Below are positions 17,896 through 25,874 of a stretch of 64,000 nt of DNA, piece after piece. The notes under the pieces were generated by a model. That model worked only from the letters and a program-made list of their open reading frames with translations. It made no database searches and was not told where the DNA came from. Both the position numbers and the translations under genes were made by a program. Source of the stretch: PNAI01 sp035501735 (GTDB lineage Bacteria > Pseudomonadota > Alphaproteobacteria > Rhizobiales > Xanthobacteraceae); NCBI GenBank assembly GCA_035501735.1, contig DATJVR010000086.1:1-64000 (forward strand), read 5' to 3'. Each line of letters opens with the position of its first letter. Position 1 is the first letter of the stretch.

Positions 17896-18863
17896 CCTAT
17901 CGCGACGCGGTTGCCCGCGGCATCGCGCAGGAGATGACGCGCGATCCGGACGTCGTGTTCCTCGGCGAGGACATCGGCAAGGCCGGCGGCGTGTTCAAAT
18001 CGACCGTCGGACTCTACGAGCAGTTCGGACCGTTGCGCGTGCGCGACACGCCGATATCCGAGCAGGCGATCCTCGGCGCCGCGATGGGCGCGGCGATGAC
18101 CGGCCTGAAACCGATCGCCGAGATCATGTTCTCGGATTTCTTCGCGGTCTGCTTCGACTATATCGCCAATGAATTCCCCAAAAGCCGCTACATGACCAAC
18201 GGGCAGGTGAAATGCCCGTTGGTCGTGCGTACGGGCAACGGCGGCGGCGCGCGGTTCGGCGCCCAGCACAGCCAGAGCGTCGAGAACTGGTGCATGATGA
18301 TCCCGGGCCTGAAGGTCGTTGCGCCATCGAGCCCGATCGACGTGATCGGCCTGCTTGCGGCTTCCGTACGCGACCCCGACCCGGTCATCTTCCTCGAACA
18401 TAAGTCGCTCTATCCCGTGAAGGGCGAAGTGCCGGACGGCGAGATCGTCGACCGCCTCGGCACTGCGAAGATATTGCGCCCCGGCAAGGATGCGACCATC
18501 CTTGCGCTCGCGCTTATGGTGCCGCGCGCGCTGGAAGCCGCGGAGAAGCTGCACGCCCAGCACGGCATCGACGCCGAGGTGATCGACGTGCGTTCGCTGG
18601 TGCCGCTCGACACGCAGACCATTCTCGGCTCGGTGGCGAAAACCCATCGTGTGTTCACGGTCGAGGAAAACCCACGCCTTTGCGGCTGGGGTGCCGAGAT
18701 CATGTCGATCATCGCCGATGAATCGTTCTACGATCTCGACGCGCCGCCGGTGCGCATCACCACGCCGCACTGTCCGCTGCCGGCCGCCGATATTCTCGAA
18801 GATGCAATCCTGCCGAGCGCCGACCGCGTCGTCGATCGCGTCCGGCGCACGCTGCAAGCGTAG
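17883..18863 (+). CDS. TPP-dependent 2-oxoacid/acetoin dehydrogenase-type E1 beta subunit
   Basis: A 326-residue transketolase-fold beta subunit that completes the E1 active site. It starts MAELTYRDAVARGIAQEM and has VFLGEDIGKAGGVFKST near residue 24, the cofactor-contacting Glu in that motif, and the C-terminal domain with EVIDVRSLVPLDTQTI. Length and order match acetoin/pyruvate dehydrogenase E1 beta. It is translationally coupled to the alpha subunit and lies 8 bases before an aldehyde dehydrogenase gene. Confidence 0.94.
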   Translation: MAELTYRDAVARGIAQEMTRDPDVVFLGEDIGKAGGVFKSTVGLYEQFGPLRVRDTPISEQAILGAAMGAAMTGLKPIAEIMFSDFFAVCFDYIANEFPKSRYMTNGQVKCPLVVRTGNGGGARFGAQHSQSVENWCMMIPGLKVVAPSSPIDVIGLLAASVRDPDPVIFLEHKSLYPVKGEVPDGEIVDRLGTAKILRPGKDATILALALMVPRALEAAEKLHAQHGIDAEVIDVRSLVPLDTQTILGSVAKTHRVFTVEENPRLCGWGAEIMSIIADESFYDLDAPPVRITTPHCPLPAADILEDAILPSADRVVDRVRRTLQA

Positions 18864-18871
18864 GAGTCGTC

Positions 18872-20329
18872 ATGGCTGCGTACGACAATCTGCTCGCCAA
18901 TGTGCCGACCGATCTGTGGATCGGCGGCAAATGGCGCAAATCTTCCGACAACGCCCGCTTCGATGTGATCGATCCGGCGACCGAACGCAAAATCGCATCC
19001 GTCGCCAGCGCCTCGATTGATGATGCGAAAGCTGCGGTCGACGCAGCGCAGGCCGCGTTTCCGGCCTGGGCCGCAAGAAAACCGCGCGAGCGCGGCGAGA
19101 TTTTGCGCAAGGCCTTCGAGTTGATCATGCGCGACGCCGAGCGTCTGGCGAGGCTCATCACGATCGAGAACGGCAAGGCACTCTCCGATTCGCGCGGTGA
19201 GGTCGCCTACGCTGCTGAATTCTTCCGCTGGTATGCGGAGGAGGGCGTGCGCAACCTCGGCCAGAACGGCACGGCGCCATCGTCCGGCGCGCGCATTTTC
19301 GTGCATCACAAGCCGGCCGGCGTTGCCGTACTGGTGACGCCATGGAATTTCCCGGCCGCCATGGCCACCCGCAAGATCGGTCCGGCGCTCGCCGCGGGCT
19401 GTCCCGTGATCCTCAAGCCCGCCTCCGAAACGCCGCTCACCATGCTGGCGCTGATGCCGATCCTCGAAGAGGCGGGCGTTCCGGCCGGGGTCTGCAACGT
19501 CATCCCGTCGCGCCGCTCCGGCCCGGTGGTGGATGCGATGCTGCACGATCCGCGCGTGCGGGTGGTTTCGTTTACCGGCTCGACCGAGGTCGGCAGAAAG
19601 CTCCTGCACAGCGCCGCCGACAACGTGCTCAACACCGCCATGGAATTGGGCGGCAATGCGCCATTCATCGTGTTCGAAGACGCCGACATCGATGCCGCGA
19701 TCGACGGCGCCATGATTGCGAAAATGCGCAACATGGGCGAGGCCTGCACGGCGGCAAATCGCTTCTACGTGCACGAGAAGGTGCAGGATGAGTTCACCAA
19801 GAAACTCACCGCCAAGATGGCGGCGCTGAAGATGGGCAACGGCCTCGACGATGGCGTGGCACTCGGCCCGCTGGTCAACGCGGAAGGCCGCGACAAGGTC
19901 GTGGAACTGGTCGATGACGCGGTCGCCAAGGGCGCGAAGATCTTGACCGGCGGCAAGCGTCCGGAGGGGACCGGCTACTTCTATCCGGCCACGGTTCTCT
20001 CCAACGTGCCCGACAACGCCAAGATGTTGAACGAGGAAATCTTCGGCCCGGTCGCCTCGCTGCAGACCTTCAAGGACGAGGCCGAGGTGATCAAGCGCGC
20101 CAACGATACGATCTACGGCCTCGTTGCCTACCTCTATACCAAGGACCTCGGCCGTGGCATGCGCGTGTCGGAGAAACTCGACTTCGGCATGATCGGCTTG
20201 AACCGTGGTCTTGTCTCCGATCCGGCCGCGCCGTTTGGCGGCATGAAGCAATCGGGCATCGGCCGAGAAGGCGCGCACGAAGGACTGAAAGAGTTTCTGG
20301 AGACGCAATACATTTCGGTGAGTTGGTGA
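18872..20329 (+). CDS. NAD(P)-dependent aldehyde dehydrogenase, succinate-semialdehyde dehydrogenase type
   Basis: A 485-residue cytoplasmic enzyme of the ALDH superfamily, GabD-like. The catalytic Cys lies in MGEACTAANRFYVH, the general-base Glu in MELGGNAPFIVF, and the cofactor motif in FTGSTEVGRKLL. It oxidises a semialdehyde to the acid. It is inserted between E1 beta and E2, 8 bases after E1 beta, so it very likely acts in the same pathway, for example on an aldehyde released by a TPP enzyme. GTG/ATG choice is not an issue; MAAYDNLLANVP is the natural start. Confidence 0.93.
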   Translation: MAAYDNLLANVPTDLWIGGKWRKSSDNARFDVIDPATERKIASVASASIDDAKAAVDAAQAAFPAWAARKPRERGEILRKAFELIMRDAERLARLITIENGKALSDSRGEVAYAAEFFRWYAEEGVRNLGQNGTAPSSGARIFVHHKPAGVAVLVTPWNFPAAMATRKIGPALAAGCPVILKPASETPLTMLALMPILEEAGVPAGVCNVIPSRRSGPVVDAMLHDPRVRVVSFTGSTEVGRKLLHSAADNVLNTAMELGGNAPFIVFEDADIDAAIDGAMIAKMRNMGEACTAANRFYVHEKVQDEFTKKLTAKMAALKMGNGLDDGVALGPLVNAEGRDKVVELVDDAVAKGAKILTGGKRPEGTGYFYPATVLSNVPDNAKMLNEEIFGPVASLQTFKDEAEVIKRANDTIYGLVAYLYTKDLGRGMRVSEKLDFGMIGLNRGLVSDPAAPFGGMKQSGIGREGAHEGLKEFLETQYISVSW

Positions 20330-20375
20330 CGGGCTTCGCGTTGAAGGTGCTGGCGCGCCGCACATGCCAGCGCGC

Positions 20376-20490
20376 TCCCTTCCCCCTTGAGGGGGAGGGT
20401 TGGGGAGGGGTGTAGTTGCCATCATGCCGATTCAGATTTACCCCTCTCCCGCCTCGCTTCGCTCGGCGGCCTCCCCCGCAAGGGGGGAGG
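20376..20490. repeat. G/C-tract palindromic intergenic repeat pair
   Basis: Two hairpin-forming units lie head to tail between the aldehyde dehydrogenase and E2 genes. The first, at 20376-20400, is an imperfect CCCTTCCCCC/GGGGGAGGG stem. The second, at 20470-20490, is a perfect CCTCCCCC-GCAAG-GGGGGAGG stem. A related unit recurs at 24987-25010 in the same operon. Such units are scattered in intergenic DNA of Hyphomicrobiales and may act as mRNA-stabilising or attenuating structures inside the operon. Confidence 0.65.
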
Positions 20491-20524
20491 CGACAAGAGA
20501 AATTCGAATCGTTGGAAATCGCCA

Positions 20525-21847
20525 ATGGACGTCCTGATGCCGCAGCTCGGCGAAACCGTCGCCGAGGGCAAGATCACGAAATGGTTTGTCGCGCCCGGCA
20601 CAAACGTGAAGCCTGGCGACAACCTGTTCGAGATCGAGACCGACAAGGTGTCGATGGAAGTGCCGTCGATCGCTGCCGGCGTGCTCACCGAAATCCGCGT
20701 ACCGGCAGGCGCGGTTGCGCCGGTCGGCGCTGTGGTTGCCGTGATCGGAGGTGCCGGTGCTGCCGTCTCCCCGCAACCGGCCCCGGTTCCCGCTGCACCA
20801 TCGAGTCCGAAGGTGCCTGTGCCCACGGCAGCGCCCGCCTTGGCAGCCGCCCCGCGCCCGAGCGGTCCGATCAAACTCGAACCGTTCTTCGAGGTGCGCA
20901 CGCCCACGCAGAATTTCGGTCCGGCAAGACTCGCGGGCGGCACGTTCGTCACGCCGTTGGCGCGCCGGCTCGCGGCCGAGAATGGCATCGATCTCGGCAG
21001 TATTTCGCCGTCCGGACCGCACGGTCGTATCGTCGCGCGCGATGTCGAGGCGGCGCTGGCGAAAGGCGGCCGCGCGTTTGGTGCGGCAGCGATGCCGACC
21101 GGCGCGAGTGCCGCGCAGGTCAAAGCTCTCTACCAGGGTGTTCCGTTTACTGAAGTGCCGCTCGATGGCATGCGCGCGACCATCGCGCGCCGGCTGGTCG
21201 AGGCCAAGCAGACCGTTCCGCACTTCTATCTCACAGCCGATGCCGAGATCGAACAGCTTCTGAAATTCCGCGAAGAGGCGAATTCCGGCGCGCCGAAGAA
21301 TGCCAATGGCGAGCCCGCCTACAAGCTCTCGGTCAATGATTTCGTCATCAAGGCGCTGGCGCTCGCGCTGCAACGGATTCCGGCGGCGAATGCGGTATGG
21401 GCCGGCGACCGCATCTTGCGATTTAAGCATTCCGACATCGGCGTCGCGGTCGCGATCGATGGCGGCCTGCTCACCCCCGTGATCCGCAACGCTGAAGAAA
21501 AGTCGCTTTCGGCGATCTCGAACGAAATGCGTGACCTGGCCGAACGCGCCCGCGCCAAGAAGCTCAAACCCACCGAATTCCAGGGCGGCGCGAGTGCCGT
21601 TTCCAATCTTGGCATGTATGGCGTGCGCGAATTCTCCGCCATCATCAATCCGCCGCACGCGACCATCCTCGCGGTCGGCGCTGCGCAGCGGCGGCCGGTC
21701 GAGGCCGCGGACGGCGGCGTGAAATTCGTGAGTCAGATGTCCGTGACACTGTCGTGCGATCACCGCGTCGTCGACGGCGCGCTCGGTGCCGAATTGCTCG
21801 CGACGTTCAGGCAATTGATCGAAAGCCCGGTCCGCATGCTGGTTTGA
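20525..21847 (+). CDS. Dihydrolipoyl acyltransferase (E2) of a 2-oxoacid/acetoin-type dehydrogenase complex
   Basis: A 440-residue E2. One lipoyl domain is at residues 1-80, with the lipoylated lysine K41 in ETDKVSMEVPS. An Ala/Pro-rich linker follows, then a peripheral-subunit-binding domain (TPLARRLAAENGIDL, about residues 140-175) and the catalytic domain ending in CDHRVVDGALGAELL, with the HxxxDG active-site motif. The ATG at 20525 starts the lipoyl domain; the longer open frame upstream lies in the palindromic repeat. No E3 (lipoamide dehydrogenase) follows, so E3 must come from elsewhere. It is 84 bases before the Mo-enzyme gene. Confidence 0.94.
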   Translation: MDVLMPQLGETVAEGKITKWFVAPGTNVKPGDNLFEIETDKVSMEVPSIAAGVLTEIRVPAGAVAPVGAVVAVIGGAGAAVSPQPAPVPAAPSSPKVPVPTAAPALAAAPRPSGPIKLEPFFEVRTPTQNFGPARLAGGTFVTPLARRLAAENGIDLGSISPSGPHGRIVARDVEAALAKGGRAFGAAAMPTGASAAQVKALYQGVPFTEVPLDGMRATIARRLVEAKQTVPHFYLTADAEIEQLLKFREEANSGAPKNANGEPAYKLSVNDFVIKALALALQRIPAANAVWAGDRILRFKHSDIGVAVAIDGGLLTPVIRNAEEKSLSAISNEMRDLAERARAKKLKPTEFQGGASAVSNLGMYGVREFSAIINPPHATILAVGAAQRRPVEAADGGVKFVSQMSVTLSCDHRVVDGALGAELLATFRQLIESPVRMLV

Positions 21848-21931
21848 GCCCTCGCGCCGATTCCACCGCCTGGTTGATGTGCCTGGAGTTGCAGGCCGTT
21901 TTGCCCTAAAAATACGGCTGGAGAAGAGAGC

Positions 21932-24900
21932 ATGAATCTCTCGTCGCTGAAATTTTCGCTGATTCTGTTCGGCCTCTCGTGGCTGCTCAAATTTCAGGCT
22001 TGGCGGCATCCGGCGTTCCGTGCGCGGTTGAAAGAGCGCAACCTAGTGGCGCAAATCCTCGCGCGTGACGAGGAGATCGGCCGCTGGTTCGAAATCCGCG
22101 GCGGTGAAATACGCACCAGTTCCGGCATTCATCACAAGCCTGATATCACGCTCGGTTTCAAGAACGCGGCGCTCGGAGCCGCGCTGCTGATGCCGCCGAT
22201 CAACTGGCTCGACCAGATCAACGCGCAGAAGGAATTCGCGCTCACGGTCACCGGCGCAGAGGACCTGACCAACTGGTTCGCGCAGACGCTGATGGCGGCG
22301 CAGAGCGCCGGCCTGAAATTCGGCACCCCCATGCCCGACGGATCGGTGCGCTACTGCAACATGGCGAACGGCGGACCGTTGTTCATCTACGTCAAAGACG
22401 GCAAGATCATCCGCACCACGCCGATCGACCTCGAGGATAGCGACGGTGCGTCGTGGACCATCGAGGCGCGCGGACTGAAACTTACGCCGCCGCGCAAGAC
22501 CACGCTCGCGCCGCACGGACAGAACTGCAAATCGATTGTCTACTCGCCCGATCGGCTGCTCTGTCCGATGAAGCGCGTCGATTTCGATCCGAACGGCGCG
22601 CGCAATCCGCAAAACCGCGGCAAGTCCGGCTACGTTCGCATCTCCTGGGACGAAGCGCTGAAAATCGTCAGCGACGAGATCAAGCGCCAGAAGCGTACCC
22701 ATGGGCCGGGATGCATCGCCGTCTCCCACGGCTCGCACCACACCTGGGGCAACATCGGCTACTACCTGTCGGCGCTGTTCCGCTTCGCCAACACGGTCGG
22801 CATGACGCGCGTCCACCACAATCCCGACTCGTGGGAGGGCTGGTACTGGGGCGCGGTGCATCACTGGGGCTATACGCTGCGCGTCGGCCAGTCGGAAACC
22901 TACGGCACTGTCGAGGACTGTTTGCAGAACTGCGACATGATCGTGTTCTGGTCCGCCGATCCCGACACCACCTCGGGCTCCTACGGTGCGCAGGAAGGCA
23001 CCGTGCGCCGCCAGTGGCTGAAGAACCCCAAGCTCGGCATCAAGGTCGTCCACATCGACCCGTATTACAATTCCTCGGCGCAGTTCCTGCCCGGCAAATG
23101 GTTCGCGCCGCGCCCCACCACGTCGCCCGCCATGGCCATGGCCATTGCCTACGTGTGGATCAAGGAAGGCCTCTACGACAAGGAGTACGTCAAGACTCAT
23201 ACGATCGGCTTCGACGTCTGGAAGGCCTATCTGCTCGGCGAAGACGACGGCGTGCCGAAGACGCCCGAATGGCAGGAGAAGGAGACCGGCGTCCCGGCGC
23301 GCGATGTGCGTGCGCTCGCGCGTGAGTGGGGCCGTAAGCGCGTTTATCTTGCGCCCGGCGGCTGGGGCAACGGCCACGGCGGCGCCTGCCGCAATCAGAC
23401 CGGCATCCAATGGGCGCGCGTGATGGTGTGTCTCTCCGCCATGCAGGGCCTCGGCAAACCCGGCGTCAACATGGGCAACCTGCAATGGGGCTGTCCGGTC
23501 GATTTCAATTTCTATTTCCCCGGCTATTCCGAAGGCGGTATGTCGGGCGACATCGAGAACACCGCGCTGCCGATTGCGCTTTACCAGCGCATGCCGCAAC
23601 TGCCGTCGCTGAACTCAAACAGTCAGCAAATCCCGCGTATCTGGCTGCCCGAGGCGATTTTCGAGGGCAAGGCGGAAGGCTATCGCTGGGTCGGTAAATC
23701 GATCGAGCATCAGTTCGGCAAGTTCGTCTATCCGGCAGCCGGCCATTCGCCGGTGCACATGCTCTACAAATACGGCGGCTCGATCCTCTCCACGATGAAC
23801 AATTCCAACCGCCACGTGCGCATGTACCAGTCGGATAATCTGGAATTCGTGGTCAATCAGTCGATCTGGCTCGAGGGCGAAGCAAAATTCGCCGACGTGA
23901 TCCTGCCGGCCTGTACCAATTTTGAGCGTGTTGATATTTCTGAATGGGCGGGTCTCGGCGGCTACGGCCACCACGGCCAGCAGCAGCTCAATCACCGCGT
24001 CATCATTCTGCAGGCCAAGGCAATCGAACCGCTTGGCGAATCCAAATCCGACTTCTGGATCTTCAACGAAATCTGCAAGCATCTGGGTCTGGCGAATTAT
24101 TTCTCCGAAGGCGTCAACGAGATCGACTGGGTCAAGCGCGCCTATCTGGCGTCGGACCTGCCGAATGCGATCTCTTGGCGCAAGCTGCTCAAGAAAGGCT
24201 ACTATGTGGTGCCGGCCGAGAAGGAGAAACTGCGCGCGCCGGTATCGTTTCGCTGGTTCTGGGAGAACCGCAAAAAGGACGTGCCGGAAGCGCAGCCGCT
24301 GCCGTCCGATTACAGCGGCGAATATTTGCGCGGCCTGCAGACACAGTCGGGCAAGCTCGAATTCGAATGTTCGAGTCTCAAACGCGCCAAGGACCCCGAG
24401 CGTCCGCCGATCGTCAAATACGAGCCGTCCTGGGAAGGCCCGCATTCCGACGAGTTCAAGCGTTATCCGCTGCAATTGCTCACGCCGCATTCCAAATACA
24501 GCTTCCACACGCAGGGCGACGGCAAGAGCTCGTTCCTGCTCAACATCCCCGATCATCGCGTCAACATCGGCGGCTACTACTATTGGATCATCCGCCTCAA
24601 TTCCGCCGACGCCGCCGCGCGCGGCATCAAGAAGCACGATCTGGTGAAGGTCTATAACGATCGCGGGGCGGTGCTCTGCGCGGCGCTGCCGACCGAGCGT
24701 CTGCCGCGCGGCGTCTGCCACGGCTACGAATCCTCGGCGATTTACGATCCTATGGGCGAGCCCGGCAAATCCGTCGATCGCGGCGGCTGTCTCAATCTGC
24801 TCACGCCGCATAAGACGCAGACCAAATCCACGCACTCGCTTGCCGGATCGCATTCGCTGGTGCAGGTCGAGCTGTGGGACGGACGCGCCGAGCACCTGTC

Positions 24901-24979
24901 GGAAACCTTCGCCGCGATGAAAAAGGACCAGGACATCAAGCGCACGCTGCAGGAGGCGCAGCTCGTGCCGGCGAAGTGA
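21932..24979 (+). CDS. Molybdopterin enzyme large subunit, pyrogallol-phloroglucinol transhydroxylase / resorcinol hydroxylase type, with N-terminal SCP2-like extension
   Basis: A 1015-residue protein. Residues about 145-1000 match the DMSO-reductase-family transhydroxylase large subunit: GGPLFIYVKDGKIIR at the start, GSHHTWGN (H269), HNPDSWEGWYWG (D299, S300) and DFNFYFPGYSEGG (Y528/Y532). These correspond, from memory of the Pelobacter enzyme, to its catalytic His144, Asp174, Mo-ligand Ser175 and Tyr404. As in that family there is no N-terminal Fe-S motif and no Tat signal. It probably hydroxylates or dehydrogenates a di- or trihydroxybenzene without O2. Residues 1-135 are an extra domain resembling SCP2 sterol-carrier folds (GRWFEIRGGEI...DITLGFKNAA...TGAEDLTNWF). 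RBS GGAGAAGAGA precedes the ATG. The next gene, 58 bases on, is its Fe-S partner. Confidence 0.9.
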   Translation: MNLSSLKFSLILFGLSWLLKFQAWRHPAFRARLKERNLVAQILARDEEIGRWFEIRGGEIRTSSGIHHKPDITLGFKNAALGAALLMPPINWLDQINAQKEFALTVTGAEDLTNWFAQTLMAAQSAGLKFGTPMPDGSVRYCNMANGGPLFIYVKDGKIIRTTPIDLEDSDGASWTIEARGLKLTPPRKTTLAPHGQNCKSIVYSPDRLLCPMKRVDFDPNGARNPQNRGKSGYVRISWDEALKIVSDEIKRQKRTHGPGCIAVSHGSHHTWGNIGYYLSALFRFANTVGMTRVHHNPDSWEGWYWGAVHHWGYTLRVGQSETYGTVEDCLQNCDMIVFWSADPDTTSGSYGAQEGTVRRQWLKNPKLGIKVVHIDPYYNSSAQFLPGKWFAPRPTTSPAMAMAIAYVWIKEGLYDKEYVKTHTIGFDVWKAYLLGEDDGVPKTPEWQEKETGVPARDVRALAREWGRKRVYLAPGGWGNGHGGACRNQTGIQWARVMVCLSAMQGLGKPGVNMGNLQWGCPVDFNFYFPGYSEGGMSGDIENTALPIALYQRMPQLPSLNSNSQQIPRIWLPEAIFEGKAEGYRWVGKSIEHQFGKFVYPAAGHSPVHMLYKYGGSILSTMNNSNRHVRMYQSDNLEFVVNQSIWLEGEAKFADVILPACTNFERVDISEWAGLGGYGHHGQQQLNHRVIILQAKAIEPLGESKSDFWIFNEICKHLGLANYFSEGVNEIDWVKRAYLASDLPNAISWRKLLKKGYYVVPAEKEKLRAPVSFRWFWENRKKDVPEAQPLPSDYSGEYLRGLQTQSGKLEFECSSLKRAKDPERPPIVKYEPSWEGPHSDEFKRYPLQLLTPHSKYSFHTQGDGKSSFLLNIPDHRVNIGGYYYWIIRLNSADAAARGIKKHDLVKVYNDRGAVLCAALPTERLPRGVCHGYESSAIYDPMGEPGKSVDRGGCLNLLTPHKTQTKSTHSLAGSHSLVQVELWDGRAEHLSETFAAMKKDQDIKRTLQEAQLVPAK

Positions 24980-24986
24980 CTTTTTT

Positions 24987-25010
24987 CTCCCTCCCCGCTT
25001 GCGGGGGAGA
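24987..25010. repeat. G/C-tract palindromic repeat between Mo-enzyme subunit genes
   Basis: TCCCTCCCCGC-TT-GCGGGGGAGA forms an imperfect hairpin after a TTTTTT run, between the large and small subunit genes. It is related to the units at 20376-20490. It may tune the ratio of the two subunits; a full terminator here would be surprising since the small subunit must be made. Confidence 0.6.
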
Positions 25011-25037
25011 TGAAGAGCATGGGCAAGAGACTTTCGA

Positions 25038-25874
25038 ATGAAGAAATGGAACCTGATCGTCGACGTGGCCGAGTGCACGAATTGCCAATTGTGCACGCTC
25101 GCGGTCATGGACGAATACGTCGGCAATGAGTGGCCCGGGGTTGCTGCGCCGATGCCGCGCCACGGCCACCGTTGGATCGATATCCTGCAGAAGGAGCGCG
25201 GCCAGGCGCCGATGATCGACGTCGCCTTCGTTCCTACCATGTGCAATCACTGCGACGACGCCCCCTGCATGAAGGCCGACAAGAGCGGCGCCATCGTCAA
25301 GCGCGACGACGGCATCGTCATCGTCGATCCGGTGAAGGCCAAGGGCCGCAAGGACCTCGTTGGCGCCTGTCCCTATGGCCACATCTGGTGGAACGAGGAG
25401 CTGCAGATCCCGCAGGCCTGGCCGTTCGACGCGCATTTGCTCGATCAGGGCTGGCAGCAGACCCGCGGCCATCAGGCCTGTCCCACGGGCGCCATGCGCG
25501 TGATCAAGGTCGAGGATGACGAGATGGCGCGTATGGTGCGCGAGCAGGCACTCGAAGTGATGCAACCTGAGCTCGGCTCGAAACCGCGCATCTACTACAA
25601 GAACCTCTGGCGCTATTCGAAATGCTTTATCGGCGGTAGCGTGTCGGGGGAAACAAACGGCATGGTCGATTGCGTCGAAGGCGCGAACGTCCGGCTGCTC
25701 AAGGGCGACGAGCTCGTCGCCGAAACCATGACCGACAATTACGGTGACTTCAAATTCGATCGGCTCGATGAGAATTCCGGCCTCTATACCGTGCAAATCT
25801 CCGCTTCCGGCCGCAAGGTGTCCGTCGAAGCTACGCTCGGCGTCAGCATCAATCTCGGCGAGATCAGGCTCTAG
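25038..25874 (+). CDS. Fe-S subunit of the transhydroxylase-type molybdenum enzyme
   Basis: A 278-residue electron-transfer subunit like the beta subunit of Pelobacter transhydroxylase: a ferredoxin-like part (1-160) and a C-terminal transthyretin/Cna-B-like beta domain (about 195-278, VEGANVRLLKGDELV to INLGEIRL). Cluster cysteines are C13, C16, C19 with C148, and C69, C72, C77 with C111, enough for two [4Fe-4S] clusters. The fourth Cys of motif I is Val23, and the first three of motif IV are W128, D131 and G144, so the third cluster of the family appears lost as a unit. It ends convergently, overlapping the tctA end by 11 bases. Confidence 0.92.
   Translation: MKKWNLIVDVAECTNCQLCTLAVMDEYVGNEWPGVAAPMPRHGHRWIDILQKERGQAPMIDVAFVPTMCNHCDDAPCMKADKSGAIVKRDDGIVIVDPVKAKGRKDLVGACPYGHIWWNEELQIPQAWPFDAHLLDQGWQQTRGHQACPTGAMRVIKVEDDEMARMVREQALEVMQPELGSKPRIYYKNLWRYSKCFIGGSVSGETNGMVDCVEGANVRLLKGDELVAETMTDNYGDFKFDRLDENSGLYTVQISASGRKVSVEATLGVSINLGEIRL

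Noticed and set aside
18728..20425. A 565-codon minus-strand open frame opposite the aldehyde dehydrogenase
   Set aside because: It mirrors a clear ALDH gene with intact catalytic residues and has shadow-frame composition.
20387..20524. An N-terminal extension of the E2 protein
   Set aside because: It is translated through the palindromic repeat and precedes a complete lipoyl domain that starts at ATG 20525.
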